Source: Pseudomonas sp. PB101
Lineage (GTDB): Bacteria; Pseudomonadota; Gammaproteobacteria; Pseudomonadales; Pseudomonadaceae
Reading direction: 5' to 3'
Length of the DNA stretch: 64,000 nt
Assembly (NCBI RefSeq): GCF_009764265.1
Contig: NZ_RWIR01000052.1
Coordinates: 1 to 64,000, forward strand
Shown here: piece by piece, positions 43,823 through 53,096 of the stretch
Layout of the letters: each line of letters begins with the position of its first letter
Position numbering within the stretch: position 1 is the stretch's first letter
Program-made: the position numbers and the translations under genes
Notes under the pieces: model-generated
Database searches by the model: none
What the model was told of the DNA's origin: nothing
Seen by the model: only the letters and a program-made list of their open reading frames with translations

Positions 43823-44603
43823 TTTTCTGCTTTACGCCCTGCTTGCAGGCCTGGCCCTGGCCGTCGTCGCAGGCCCGCTGGGGTCTTTCGTGGTCTGGCG
43901 GCGCATGGCCTATTTTGGCGACACCCTGTCCCACGCAGCCTTGCTCGGCGTGGCTTTGGGCTTCCTGCTGGATGTCAGCCCGACGGTTGCCGTCACCGTT
44001 GGCTGCCTGCTGCTGGCGGTGTTACTGGTGACGTTGCAGCAACGTCAGCCATTGGCATCCGACACGCTTTTGGGAATTCTCGCACCCAGCACGCTCTCTC
44101 TGGGCCTGGTGGTACTAAGCTTCATGCACGAAGTGCGGATTGACCTGATGGCCTATCTGTTCGGCGACCTGCTGGCAATCAGTCCAACCGACCTGGCGTG
44201 GATTCTTGGCGGCAGTGCGGCCGTGCTGGCCTTGCTGGTTGCGTTGTGGCGGCCTTTGTTGGCGATCACGGTGCATGAAGAACTGGCCAGGGTCGAAGGC
44301 CTGCCGGTGGCAGGATTGCGTCTGGCCTTGATGCTGCTGATCGCCGTGGTGATTGCCGTGGCGATGAAAATCGTCGGCGTGTTGCTGATCACCTCGTTGC
44401 TGATCATCCCGGCGGCTGCGGCACAACGTCACGCCCGCTCGCCGGAACAGATGGCACTGGGCGCGAGCCTGCTGGGCATACTCGCCGTGTGTGGCGGGCT
44501 GGCGCTGTCCTGGTTCAAGGACACCCCTGCCGGCCCATCGATTGTGGTGGCAGCCGCGGCGCTGTTTCTGCTGAGTTTTGTTCTGCCCCGTCGAGGGGTG
44601 TAG
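43815..44603 (+). CDS. znuB: Zinc ABC transporter permease
   Basis: 262 aa, polytopic ABC-3 permease. FGDTLSHAALLGVALGFLL is the conserved gate region. Start inside the znuC end (8-nt overlap). With ZnuA and ZnuC it imports zinc across the inner membrane. Confidence 0.95.
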   Translation: MADFLLYALLAGLALAVVAGPLGSFVVWRRMAYFGDTLSHAALLGVALGFLLDVSPTVAVTVGCLLLAVLLVTLQQRQPLASDTLLGILAPSTLSLGLVVLSFMHEVRIDLMAYLFGDLLAISPTDLAWILGGSAAVLALLVALWRPLLAITVHEELARVEGLPVAGLRLALMLLIAVVIAVAMKIVGVLLITSLLIIPAAAAQRHARSPEQMALGASLLGILAVCGGLALSWFKDTPAGPSIVVAAAALFLLSFVLPRRGV

Positions 44604-44640
44604 ACTTGCTCGTTTTTTGCGCAAATAGAGAGTCGCAGGA

Positions 44641-45357
44641 ATGAAGTCGTTCGCCTCCCGTTATCTGCTCCTTGTCGCATTTTCTTTGCTGCTGGGCGCC
44701 TGCCAAAGCACGCCACCGGCGGCCACCGAGGCCGCCAATGCGCGAGCCACGGCCATCGTACAGCTGGAACAAAACATCGCCAGCGATGAACTGGCCACGG
44801 CCGAAGACCAATTGGCCGCCTTGCAGGCCGAATCGCCCAACGATGCGTCCCTTGAGCAGTACCAGCGGCAACTGGCCGAGGCCTACTTGCGCCGCAGCCA
44901 GATCGTGCTGCAAAAGGGCGACGTGGATGCCGCCGCGACGGCCCTGAGCCGCGCCCGCGCGCTGATGCCCAAGGCTCCGGCACTGACCGGCGGGGTCAAT
45001 GGCTCGATTGCCCAGGCGCGCAAGGCCGAACTGGAAAAAGCCGAGGCCGCCCTCAAGGCCGCCGAAGCCAAGCCAAAAGCCAAGGTGATCGACCTGACGG
45101 CTGAAAGCACCACGGTCGCACTGAATATCAACGATATGGGCAAACTGCGTCGCCAACTGGATGCCATCGCCGCCGATGTGGTGAATTTCCAGTGCGATGT
45201 GACCATTCAGGCTCCGCGCACGGATGATTACCCTTGGCTGGCTAACTTGCTGAGCAAGCGGGTGAAGAAGCTCGATCCCGAGTTTGACCTGAAGCTGGAG
45301 CGGCAGATCTTGCGCAGTGTTCCGGCACAGATGGTTCTGAGTCCGCGTAAACCCTGA
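44641..45357 (+). CDS. Lipoprotein with TPR-like repeats (PA5502-type)
   Basis: 238 aa. Lipobox LLGAC (Cys near residue 21) after a signal sequence. Helical repeats follow: NIASDELATAEDQLAALQAE, then Lys/Ala/Glu-rich helices (AELEKAEAALKAAEAKPKAK). The C-terminal part is a small domain with LNINDMGKLRRQLDAIAADV. Gap of 37 bp after znuB, conserved position. Function unknown. Confidence 0.8.
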   Translation: MKSFASRYLLLVAFSLLLGACQSTPPAATEAANARATAIVQLEQNIASDELATAEDQLAALQAESPNDASLEQYQRQLAEAYLRRSQIVLQKGDVDAAATALSRARALMPKAPALTGGVNGSIAQARKAELEKAEAALKAAEAKPKAKVIDLTAESTTVALNINDMGKLRRQLDAIAADVVNFQCDVTIQAPRTDDYPWLANLLSKRVKKLDPEFDLKLERQILRSVPAQMVLSPRKP

Positions 45358-45361
45358 AACC

Positions 45362-45454
45362 CTCGCGAGCAGGCTCGCTCCCACAGTAGAGAGGTGTTGG
45401 TCACAAAATATGTGAGCAACACAAATCCATGTGGGAGCGAGCCTGCTCGCGATG
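45362..45454. repeat. REP pair, gcgagc family
   Basis: Arms ctcgcgagcaggctcgctcc and ggagcgagcctgctcgcgat enclose an inner stem (gtgttg / caacac). It lies between convergent genes. Confidence 0.9.
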
Positions 45455-45476
45455 GTCTATCTGGCTCCGAAGATCC

Positions 45477-47615
45477 TCAGGCCGGAATCGCCCTGGCCTT
45501 CGCCTCCCTGGCCCAGACCCGATGCTGCCCGATCGCCAGCAAAAACGGCTTGATCAACTTCGCATCCGCCCCCACGACCAACCCCGCATCAACCTCGAGC
45601 TTCAACACATCCAGCAACTGCTCCGCCTCGCCCTGCAACGCAATGGCCTTCAGATGCTTGTACGCCTCCAGCAGGTAGTGAAGCGCCACCCCGTCAGAAC
45701 TCAGCGCCTTGATCGACGCCGCTCCGCCCGGCACGAACACCGCATCGAACGCCACAGACGGCGAGCCTTCCATCGAAGCATCGACAGCCAGGGTTTTGCC
45801 GTCCGCGGTTTTCACCGGCGCAGAGGTCGGTCCAAGCACCTTCCCGTGGGCGCCCTCGGCCTCCAAGGCTGATTTCATTGCATCAATCGCAGCGCTATCG
45901 ACGCCATTGGCCACCAGAATGGCGACTTTTCGCGTCTTGATGTTCTCCGGTAACAAATTCGCCTGGCTCAATGCCGGTGAATGATCCGGTGCAGTCTTGC
46001 GCACCTCCACGGTGCCGCGAGCCGGCGCGGGCAACCCAAGGTTCTGCGCCACTCGTTTGGCCAATTCCAGATCGATATTGGCGAGTATTTCGTTCACCTC
46101 CCGGGCACGAATCGCTTCACGCTCGACTTTGCCCAGCTCAAAGCTATAGGCCGAGATGATGTGCTCTCGTTCATGCTCACTCATGCTGTGGAAAAACAAA
46201 CGAGCCTGGGAGAAATGGTCAGCGAACGACTCGCTGCGCTGGCGGATCTTGTTGGCATCGATCCGCTCCGGATAACTCTCGAAGCCACCCTCTTGCGCCG
46301 ACGCTGGCGTTTCCTTTGGCCAGCCGCCATCAATGGAGTTCGGCTCGTAGGACGCACGCCCCTTGTCGATCGTGGTGCGGTGCTGCGCGTCGCGCTGGCC
46401 GTTGTGGAACGGCGACACCGGACGATTGATCGGGATCTCGTGAAAATTCGGCCCGCCGAGTCGGCTGATTTGCGTGTCGGTGTAGGAAAACAATCGACCT
46501 TGCAGCAGAGGGTCGTTGGAGAAGTCGATCCCCGGAACGATATGCCCGGGGCAGAAGGCAACCTGCTCGGTTTCGGCGAAGAAGTTGTCCGGGTTGCGGT
46601 TCAGCACCATCTTGCCCAACGGCGTGATGGGAACCAGCTCTTCCGGGATCAGCTTGGTGGGATCGAGAATGTCGAAATCGAAGGCATGTTCGTTTTCCTC
46701 TTCGATGACCTGCACCCCCAACTCCCACTCTGGGTAGTCGCCGATCTCGATCGACTCCCACAGGTCCCGGCGATGGTAGTCGGCATCTTTTCCCGCAAGT
46801 TTTTGCGCTTCGTCCCACACCAGGGAGCAAGTGCCGGCGGTGGGGCGCCAGTGGAATTTGACGAAGCGCGACTTTCCTTCGGCATTGATCAGCCGAAAAG
46901 TGTGCACGCCGAAGCCCTGCATGCTGCGCAGGCTTTTCGGGATCGCCCGGTCGGACATCGCCCATATCACCATGTGCGCCGACTCCGGCACCAGCGAGAC
47001 GAAGTCCCAGAAGGTGTCGTGGGCCGAGCCACCGGTAGGGATCTCGTTGTGCGGCTCGGGTTTGACCGCGTGCACGAAGTCGGGAAACTTGATGGCGTCC
47101 TGAATGAAGAACACCGGCATGTTGTTGCCCACCAGGTCGAAGTTGCCTTCGTCGGTAAAGAACTTCACGGCGAAACCTCGTACGTCGCGCACGGTATCGC
47201 CTGACCCTCGCGGCCCCTGCACCGTGGAAAAGCGCACGAACACCGGGGTTTTCTTCGCTGGATCCTGCAGGAAACCGGCCTTTGTCAGCTCCGAATGGTT
47301 TTCATAACTCTGAAAATGGCCATGGGCGCCGGTGCCGCGGGCGTGAACGATGCGCTCGGGAATGCGCTCGTGGTCAAAGTGCGTGATCTTTTCACGCATG
47401 ATGAAATCTTCCAGCAGCGACGGCCCGCGGGCCCCGGCCTTCAGAGTGTTCTGGTTGTCCGCGACCTTCACGCCCTGGTTGGTGCGCAAAGCCTGCTCAG
47501 AGGCATCGGAGCGAAAGGTTTCCAGGCTGTCGAGCTTGGCATTGGTGTTGTGGCGGTCCGGGGTATCGGTCCCGGCCAGGGCGCTCTTGGTGGCGGCAGG
47601 CTTCTTGGTAGTCAT
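45477..47615 (-). CDS. katE: Large-subunit catalase HPII
   Basis: 712 aa. Catalase core with the distal His in ERIVHARGTGAHGHF, an Asn/NADP-free site, and the haem Tyr in LFSYTDTQISRLGGPNF. The C-terminal 150 aa is a flavodoxin/DJ-1-like domain (KVAILVANGVDSAAIDAMKS). Monofunctional clade II catalase, removes hydrogen peroxide; usually sigma-S controlled. Not in this place in P. aeruginosa. Confidence 0.95.
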   Translation of the reverse strand: MTTKKPAATKSALAGTDTPDRHNTNAKLDSLETFRSDASEQALRTNQGVKVADNQNTLKAGARGPSLLEDFIMREKITHFDHERIPERIVHARGTGAHGHFQSYENHSELTKAGFLQDPAKKTPVFVRFSTVQGPRGSGDTVRDVRGFAVKFFTDEGNFDLVGNNMPVFFIQDAIKFPDFVHAVKPEPHNEIPTGGSAHDTFWDFVSLVPESAHMVIWAMSDRAIPKSLRSMQGFGVHTFRLINAEGKSRFVKFHWRPTAGTCSLVWDEAQKLAGKDADYHRRDLWESIEIGDYPEWELGVQVIEEENEHAFDFDILDPTKLIPEELVPITPLGKMVLNRNPDNFFAETEQVAFCPGHIVPGIDFSNDPLLQGRLFSYTDTQISRLGGPNFHEIPINRPVSPFHNGQRDAQHRTTIDKGRASYEPNSIDGGWPKETPASAQEGGFESYPERIDANKIRQRSESFADHFSQARLFFHSMSEHEREHIISAYSFELGKVEREAIRAREVNEILANIDLELAKRVAQNLGLPAPARGTVEVRKTAPDHSPALSQANLLPENIKTRKVAILVANGVDSAAIDAMKSALEAEGAHGKVLGPTSAPVKTADGKTLAVDASMEGSPSVAFDAVFVPGGAASIKALSSDGVALHYLLEAYKHLKAIALQGEAEQLLDVLKLEVDAGLVVGADAKLIKPFLLAIGQHRVWAREAKARAIPA

Positions 47616-47824
47616 CAGGCGTGAACTCCTCAGGCGTTTTCCAGTGGCCTAAGTAGTGACTGACGAGCTTCTTCAGCCGTTCCTTTTTTCTGACCTTTGA
47701 TCGCGTTATTGCCAAATGACAGGACAAATGCGAAATAAATGCTAAGAACCTCTATACGGACAGGCTAAAATGCGCGCCCGGCTAACCGCTGACCCTTTTC
47801 TAACGCGCCCACAAGGTTCGCTAC
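47616..47824. promoter_or_regulatory. Divergent promoter region katE / metN
   Basis: 209 bp. On the plus strand TAAAAT (near 47766) or TATACG (near 47754) could serve as -10 for metN. I see no S-box riboswitch. Confidence 0.4.
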
Positions 47825-48832
47825 GTGATCGAGTTTCAAAACGTCCACAAAACCTACCGCGTCGCCGGTAAGGAAATCCCCGCCCTGCATCCGACCAGTC
47901 TGACGATTGAGAACGGGCAGGTTTACGGCTTGATTGGTCATTCCGGCGCAGGAAAAAGTACCCTGCTGCGTCTGATCAATCGCCTGGAAAACGCCAGTGG
48001 CGGCAAAATCACCGTCGACGGCGAAGAAGTCACCGCGCTCGACGCCAATGGCCTGCGCCGCTTCCGTCAGCAGGTCGGGATGATTTTCCAGCACTTCAAC
48101 CTGCTGGCTTCCAAGACTGTCGCCGACAACGTCGCGCTGCCGCTGACCCTGGCCGGCGAGCTGTCGCGCAGCGATATCGATTCGCGCGTGGCCGAGTTGC
48201 TGGCACGGGTCGGATTGTCCGACCACGCGAAAAAGTACCCGGCGCAACTGTCCGGCGGGCAAAAGCAGCGTGTCGGCATTGCCCGCGCCCTGGCGACCAA
48301 GCCGAAAATCCTGCTGTGCGATGAAGCCACCAGCGCCCTCGACCCGCAGACCACCGCATCGGTCCTGCAATTGCTGGCAGAGATCAATCGCGAGCTGAAA
48401 CTGACCATCGTCTTGATTACCCACGAGATGGACGTGATCCGCCGGGTCTGCGACCAGGTCGCCGTGATGGACGCCGGCGTGATCGTCGAGCAAGGCTCGG
48501 TGGCCGAGGTGTTCCTGCATCCGAAGCACCCCACCACCAAACGCTTTGTGCAGGAAGACGAGCAGATCGACGAAAGCGAACAGCGTGACGACTTCGCGCA
48601 TGTGCCAGGCCGCATCGTGCGTCTGACCTTCCAGGGCGAAGCGACCTACGCGCCGTTGCTGGGTACCGTCGCCCGGGAAACCGGGGTGGACTACAGCATC
48701 CTGGCCGGTCGTATCGACCGCATCAAAGACATCCCTTACGGGCAACTGACCCTGGCCGTAACCGGTGGTGACATGGAGGCGGCGTTCGCCCGCTTCACCG
48801 CAGCCGACGTCCACATGGAGGTGCTGCGCTAA
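47825..48832 (+). CDS. metN: Methionine ABC transporter ATP-binding protein
   Basis: 335 aa, GTG start. Walker A GHSGAGKST, signature QLSGGQKQRVGIARAL, Walker B ILLCDEATSALDP. The C-terminal NIL (ACT-like) domain from about 255 (RIVRLTFQGEATYAPLLGTV) senses methionine and inhibits transport. Stop overlaps the metI ATG. Confidence 0.95.
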   Translation: MIEFQNVHKTYRVAGKEIPALHPTSLTIENGQVYGLIGHSGAGKSTLLRLINRLENASGGKITVDGEEVTALDANGLRRFRQQVGMIFQHFNLLASKTVADNVALPLTLAGELSRSDIDSRVAELLARVGLSDHAKKYPAQLSGGQKQRVGIARALATKPKILLCDEATSALDPQTTASVLQLLAEINRELKLTIVLITHEMDVIRRVCDQVAVMDAGVIVEQGSVAEVFLHPKHPTTKRFVQEDEQIDESEQRDDFAHVPGRIVRLTFQGEATYAPLLGTVARETGVDYSILAGRIDRIKDIPYGQLTLAVTGGDMEAAFARFTAADVHMEVLR

Positions 48833-49506
48833 TGGAAGCCCTGACAAGTTTCTTCGCCAATATCGACTGGTTCGAAATCTGGCTGGCCACCGGCGACACC
48901 CTGCTGATGCTCGGTGGTTCGCTGTTGTTTACCGTGCTGCTCGGCCTGCCGCTGGGTGTGCTGTTGTTCCTGTGCAGCCCGCGCCAGTTGCTGGAAGCCA
49001 AAGGCGTCTACGCGATGTTGTCGCTGGTGGTGAACATCCTGCGTTCGCTGCCGTTCATCATCCTGTTGATCGTGATGATCCCGTTCACCGTGTTGATCAC
49101 CGGCACGTCCCTCGGTGTCGCCGGTGCGATCCCGCCGCTGGTGGTGGGTGCCACGCCGTTCTTCGCCCGCCTGGTGGAAACCGCCCTGCGTGAAGTTGAT
49201 CGCGGCATCATCGAAGCCACCCAGGCCATGGGCGCGACCACGCGCCAGATCATCACCAACGCGTTGCTGCCTGAAGCCCGCCCGGGCATCTTCGCGGCGA
49301 TAACGGTGACAGCCATTACACTGGTGTCCTACACGGCGATGGCCGGTGTCGTCGGTGCCGGTGGTCTGGGTGATCTGGCGATCCGCTTCGGTTACCAACG
49401 TTTCCAGACCGATGTGATGGTCGTGACGGTGGTGTTGCTGCTGGTATTGGTCCAGGTGCTGCAAACCGTCGGTGACAAACTGGTTGTGCATTTCTCCCGT
49501 AAATAA
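48832..49506 (+). CDS. metI: Methionine ABC transporter permease
   Basis: 224 aa, five or so helices; the permease EAA loop is ATQAMGATTRQIITNALLPE. Start overlaps metN stop (TAATG). Confidence 0.95.
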   Translation: MEALTSFFANIDWFEIWLATGDTLLMLGGSLLFTVLLGLPLGVLLFLCSPRQLLEAKGVYAMLSLVVNILRSLPFIILLIVMIPFTVLITGTSLGVAGAIPPLVVGATPFFARLVETALREVDRGIIEATQAMGATTRQIITNALLPEARPGIFAAITVTAITLVSYTAMAGVVGAGGLGDLAIRFGYQRFQTDVMVVTVVLLLVLVQVLQTVGDKLVVHFSRK

Positions 49507-49568
49507 GACATGAGCCGGCCATTCGCTGGCAGGCGCCGCAAACCGGTGCCGCACAAGGAGTTAGCTGA

Positions 49569-50339
49569 ATGAAAAAACTACTCGTGGCCTTCGCGGCAGT
49601 TGCCGCGTTCTCTGCTCACGCTGAAACCCTGACCGTCGCGGCCACCCCGGTGCCGCACGCAGAGATCCTCGAATTCGTGAAGCCGACCCTGGCCAAAGAA
49701 GGCGTGGACCTGAAGGTCAAGGTATTCACCGATTACATCCAGCCGAACGTACAGGTCGCGGAAAAACGCCTGGACGCCAACTTCTTCCAGCACCAGCCGT
49801 ACCTGGATGAGTTCAACAAGGCCAAGGGCACTAACCTGATTTCCGTGGCTGGCGTGCACCTGGAGCCTCTGGGCGCTTACTCCAGCAAGTACAAGACCCT
49901 CGCTGAACTGCCTGGCGGCGCCAATGTGGTGATCCCTAACGACGCCACCAACGGCGGCCGCGCACTGTTGCTGATGGCCAAGGCCGGGCTGATCAAGTTG
50001 AAGGATTCGAACAACATCCTGTCGACCGTGAAGGACATCACCGAGAACACCAAGGATCTGAAAATCCGTGAGCTGGAAGCCGCGACCATCCCGCGTGTGC
50101 TGACCCAGGTCGACCTGGCGCTGATCAACACCAACTACGCGCTGGAAGCCAAGCTCGATCCGTCCAAGGACGCCCTGTTCATCGAAGGCAGCGACTCGCC
50201 ATACGTGAACATCCTGGTGGCTCGCCCGGATGACAAGGAAAGTGAAGCAATGAAGAAGCTGGTTGCCGCCCTGCACAGCCCGGAAGTGAAAGCCTTCATT
50301 CTCGAGAAGTACAAAGGCGCGGTAGTGCCGGCGTTCTGA
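49569..50339 (+). CDS. metQ: Methionine-binding protein MetQ
   Basis: 256 aa. Signal peptide ends near FSAHA, without an obvious lipobox, so the product is likely periplasmic. NlpA-type signatures: VKVFTDYIQPNVQVAEKRLD, ANFFQHQPYLDEFN. AAGGAG before ATG. Closes the operon, followed by a terminator. Confidence 0.94.
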   Translation: MKKLLVAFAAVAAFSAHAETLTVAATPVPHAEILEFVKPTLAKEGVDLKVKVFTDYIQPNVQVAEKRLDANFFQHQPYLDEFNKAKGTNLISVAGVHLEPLGAYSSKYKTLAELPGGANVVIPNDATNGGRALLLMAKAGLIKLKDSNNILSTVKDITENTKDLKIRELEAATIPRVLTQVDLALINTNYALEAKLDPSKDALFIEGSDSPYVNILVARPDDKESEAMKKLVAALHSPEVKAFILEKYKGAVVPAF

Positions 50340-50355
50340 TCGAACTGCTGCAATG

Positions 50356-50386
50356 AAAAAGGGGCGCATTGAATGCGCCCCTTTTT
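50356..50386 (+). terminator. Terminator of metNIQ
   Basis: Fourteen-bp stem aaaaaggggcgcat (50356-50369) / atgcgccccttttt (50373-50386) with T6. Confidence 0.93.
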
Positions 50387-50407
50387 TGTGCTTGAAACAT
50401 GCACCCT

Positions 50408-50492
50408 TGTGGGAGCGAGCCTGCTCGCGATGGAGTGTCAGTCGACACCCATGCAGCTGACACACCTTCGCGAGCAGGCTCGCTCCTACAGG
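50408..50492. repeat. REP pair, gcgagc family
   Basis: Arms ggagcgagcctgctcgcgat and ttcgcgagcaggctcgctcc, between the metQ terminator and the senC stop 2 bp away. Confidence 0.9.
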
Positions 50493-50493
50493 T

Positions 50494-51129
50494 TTAGTCG
50501 CGCTTGAGCATCACCGGCAACTGCGCCACCAGCTTCACATTGTTCAACGGCGCGCGGATGAAGCCGCGCTGGGTGCCGTCCGGGCCGATCACCGCGAGGT
50601 TGCCGCTGTGATCGACGGTGTAGTTCGGCTTGCTGGTGTCTGCCGGGATGAACGGAATGCTTACCGCGTTGGAGATTTTTTCCAGCTCAGCGATCGACGC
50701 CGGGGCCAGGCCGATGAACTGCGGGTCGAAATAGCTCAGGTACTGTTTGAGCTGCTTGGGCGTATCGCGATTGGGGTCGACGCTGACCAGCACGATCTGC
50801 AGTTTATCCACAGCCTCGGGTGGCAACTCGCTCTTGATCTGTCGCAGCTGGGCGAGAGTGGTCGGGCAGACATCCGGACAGAAGGTGTAGCCGAAGAACA
50901 GCAGGCTCCACTTGCCCTTCAGCTCATTGATCATGACCGGCTGACCGTCCTGGTTGGTCATCGTCACGTCCGGCAGATTACGGCTCTGCGGCAGCAAAAT
51001 GATGCCGGCGTCGATCAGCGCCGTCGGATCGCCCTGGTTTTTCCCGGACAATACCTTGTTGACGGTCAGGCCCAGGATCAGTGCGATCAGGGCGACGAGA
51101 ATGAAGACGGTTTTCTGGGTTCGAGTCAT
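50494..51129 (-). CDS. senC: SCO1/SenC copper chaperone
   Basis: 211 aa. An N-terminal anchor (TVFILVALIALILGLTV), then a thioredoxin fold with the copper CxxxC in FFGYTFCPDVCPTTL and the conserved His in YTVDHSGNLAVIG. Helps build the CuA site of the oxidase. The start overlaps the ctaB stop. The longer frame up to 51888 is the shadow of ctaB. Confidence 0.93.
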   Translation of the reverse strand: MTRTQKTVFILVALIALILGLTVNKVLSGKNQGDPTALIDAGIILLPQSRNLPDVTMTNQDGQPVMINELKGKWSLLFFGYTFCPDVCPTTLAQLRQIKSELPPEAVDKLQIVLVSVDPNRDTPKQLKQYLSYFDPQFIGLAPASIAELEKISNAVSIPFIPADTSKPNYTVDHSGNLAVIGPDGTQRGFIRAPLNNVKLVAQLPVMLKRD

Positions 51130-52025
51130 AGGTTCAACAGTAAGTAGTGGTCTACGAGCAGGGCGATAAACAGCAGGAACAAGTAGTAGATAGAGTACTT
51201 GAACGTGTTGATCGCCGCGTGCGGCCGAGTGCCACGGTACAGCACCACGGCCCATTGCAGAAACCGCGCGCCCAGCCCGAGCGCGCAGACCAGATAGAGC
51301 ATACCGCTCATGTGGATCACATAGGGCATCAGGCTGACGGCGAGCAGTGCAAAGGTATAAAGCAGGATATGGATCTTGGTGTAGTGCTCGCCATGGGTGA
51401 CCGGCAGCATCGGGATGTCGGCCTTGGCGTATTCCTCCTTGCGATGAATTGCCAGGGCCCAGAAGTGCGGCGGGGTCCAGGCGAAGATGATCAGCACCAG
51501 CAGCAGCGGCTCGGCGCTGACGTGACCGGTGGCGGCGGTCCAGCCGAGCAATGGCGGCGCGGCACCCGCCAGACCGCCGATGACAATGTTCTGCGGGGTC
51601 GCGCGCTTGAGGAATCCGGTATAGACCACCGCATAGCCGAGCAGCGAGGCGAGGGTCAGCCACGCGGTCAGCGGGTTGGTGAACGCCAGCAGCATGGCTT
51701 GCCCGAGGGCCGCCAATACCAGCGCAAACGTCAGCGCGGCCGTCGGCGAAACCCTGCCTTCGGCGAGCGGCCGTTTGTGGGTGCGTGCCATGACCGCGTC
51801 GATGCGCCGGTCCACCACATGATTGACCGCCGCCGCGCCACCGGCACACAGGGCGATGCCCAGGTTGCCGAAGATCAGCACCGTCCACGGCACGCCAGCT
51901 CGGGTCGCGAGAAACATCCCCACCAGAGAAGTGATGAGCATCAGCACCACGACCTTGGGTTTGGTCAGTTCCAGGTAGTCTCGCCAGATCGCCTGACTGG
52001 GACGTTCGCCGATCAGAATCGCCAT
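51126..52025 (-). CDS. ctaB: Haem o synthase (protohaem farnesyltransferase)
   Basis: 299 aa, UbiA family. Two Asp-rich motifs: NHVVDRRIDAVMARTHKRPL and the DIPM region (YAKADIPMLPVTHG). Adds a farnesyl tail to haem b; the product feeds CtaA. Overlaps ctaA by 13 nt. Confidence 0.95.
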   Translation of the reverse strand: MAILIGERPSQAIWRDYLELTKPKVVVLMLITSLVGMFLATRAGVPWTVLIFGNLGIALCAGGAAAVNHVVDRRIDAVMARTHKRPLAEGRVSPTAALTFALVLAALGQAMLLAFTNPLTAWLTLASLLGYAVVYTGFLKRATPQNIVIGGLAGAAPPLLGWTAATGHVSAEPLLLVLIIFAWTPPHFWALAIHRKEEYAKADIPMLPVTHGEHYTKIHILLYTFALLAVSLMPYVIHMSGMLYLVCALGLGARFLQWAVVLYRGTRPHAAINTFKYSIYYLFLLFIALLVDHYLLLNL

Positions 52026-53086
52026 GGCATCTCTCCTTTTATTGTTATGGGGCCGGCTGAGTGTTTACGCGGGCTGAAGTGCCAGCGCGCTGGCTGCCTG
52101 ACCCGGACCAGACTGGTGCGGGCGTGATAATTGACCAGCACCATGGTCAGCAGCAGTGCTGCGCCGCCCGCGTTATGCGCGACGGCCACCGGCAGAGGCA
52201 GATGGAACAGCACGTTGCTGATGCCCAGGGTGATTTGTGCGCCCAGAGCGACCAGCACCAAACCGGCCAGGCGCGTCATGCCGACCACCTTCAATTGCCA
52301 GGCCAGCCCGAGCAAAACCAAGGTGACCAGCAACGCGCCGATACGATGGGTCAGGTGGATGGCCGTGCGGGCGTCGCTGTCCAGTTGCCCACCGAGATAG
52401 TTCGGGCCGATGTGTTGGGTCAGGTGAAAGCCGTTGGCGAAGTCTGCCGGTGGCAGCCATTGGCCGTGACAGGTTGGAAAGTCGATGCAGGCCACGGCGG
52501 CGTAATTGGAACTGACCCAGCCACCGAGGGCGATTTGCCCGATCACCAGCAACAGCCCCGCAGTCGCCCAATGCTGTAAACGTCGCGGCACGGTCAGCGC
52601 CGGCAGTACGCCGGACAGGCGCAAGGTCAGCAGGAACAACAGACTCAAGGTGGCGAAGCCGCCAAGCAAATGCCCGGTGACCACCTGCGGCCAGAGCTTG
52701 AGCGTGACCGTCCACATGCCGAACGCGGCCTGGCCAAAGACCACCGCCAACAGAAACAACGGCAACTTCACCGGTTGTCCCGGATGACGGCGGTGCAGCC
52801 ACGCACGACTGGCCAACACCGCGATCAACACTCCCAGCGTGCCGGCGAAGTAGCGGTGGATCATCTCGTTCCAGCCCTTGTGGGCTTCGACCGGAGCGTC
52901 CGGAAAGTGCAATTCGGCATGGGCCAGCTGGGCTTCGCTTTTCGGCACGCTGATGAAACCGTAGCAGCCCGGCCAGTCCGGGCAGCCGAGGCCGGCGTGG
53001 GTCAGGCGGGTGTAGGCGCCGAGCAACACCACAATCAGTGCCAGCAAGGTGGCAAACAGCGCGAGGCGAAATCCAGGTTTGGCCAT
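52013..53086 (-). CDS. ctaA: Haem A synthase CtaA
   Basis: 357 aa, eight helices expected. GAYTRLTHAGLGCPDWPGCY holds the conserved Cys; HRYFAGTLGVLIAV and HLTHRIGALLVTL hold haem-binding His. Converts haem o to haem a. In the cta operon. Confidence 0.94.
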   Translation of the reverse strand: MAKPGFRLALFATLLALIVVLLGAYTRLTHAGLGCPDWPGCYGFISVPKSEAQLAHAELHFPDAPVEAHKGWNEMIHRYFAGTLGVLIAVLASRAWLHRRHPGQPVKLPLFLLAVVFGQAAFGMWTVTLKLWPQVVTGHLLGGFATLSLLFLLTLRLSGVLPALTVPRRLQHWATAGLLLVIGQIALGGWVSSNYAAVACIDFPTCHGQWLPPADFANGFHLTQHIGPNYLGGQLDSDARTAIHLTHRIGALLVTLVLLGLAWQLKVVGMTRLAGLVLVALGAQITLGISNVLFHLPLPVAVAHNAGGAALLLTMVLVNYHARTSLVRVRQPARWHFSPRKHSAGPITIKGEMPWRF

Positions 53087-53096
53087 GACGATGCCC

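Noticed and set aside
47616..47824. SAM riboswitch before metN
   Set aside because: No S-box-like stems or terminator; pseudomonads rarely use it here.
50494..51888. 464-codon frame joining ctaB shadow to senC
   Set aside because: The upstream part is out-of-frame ctaB; SenC has its own start at 51129 overlapping the ctaB stop.
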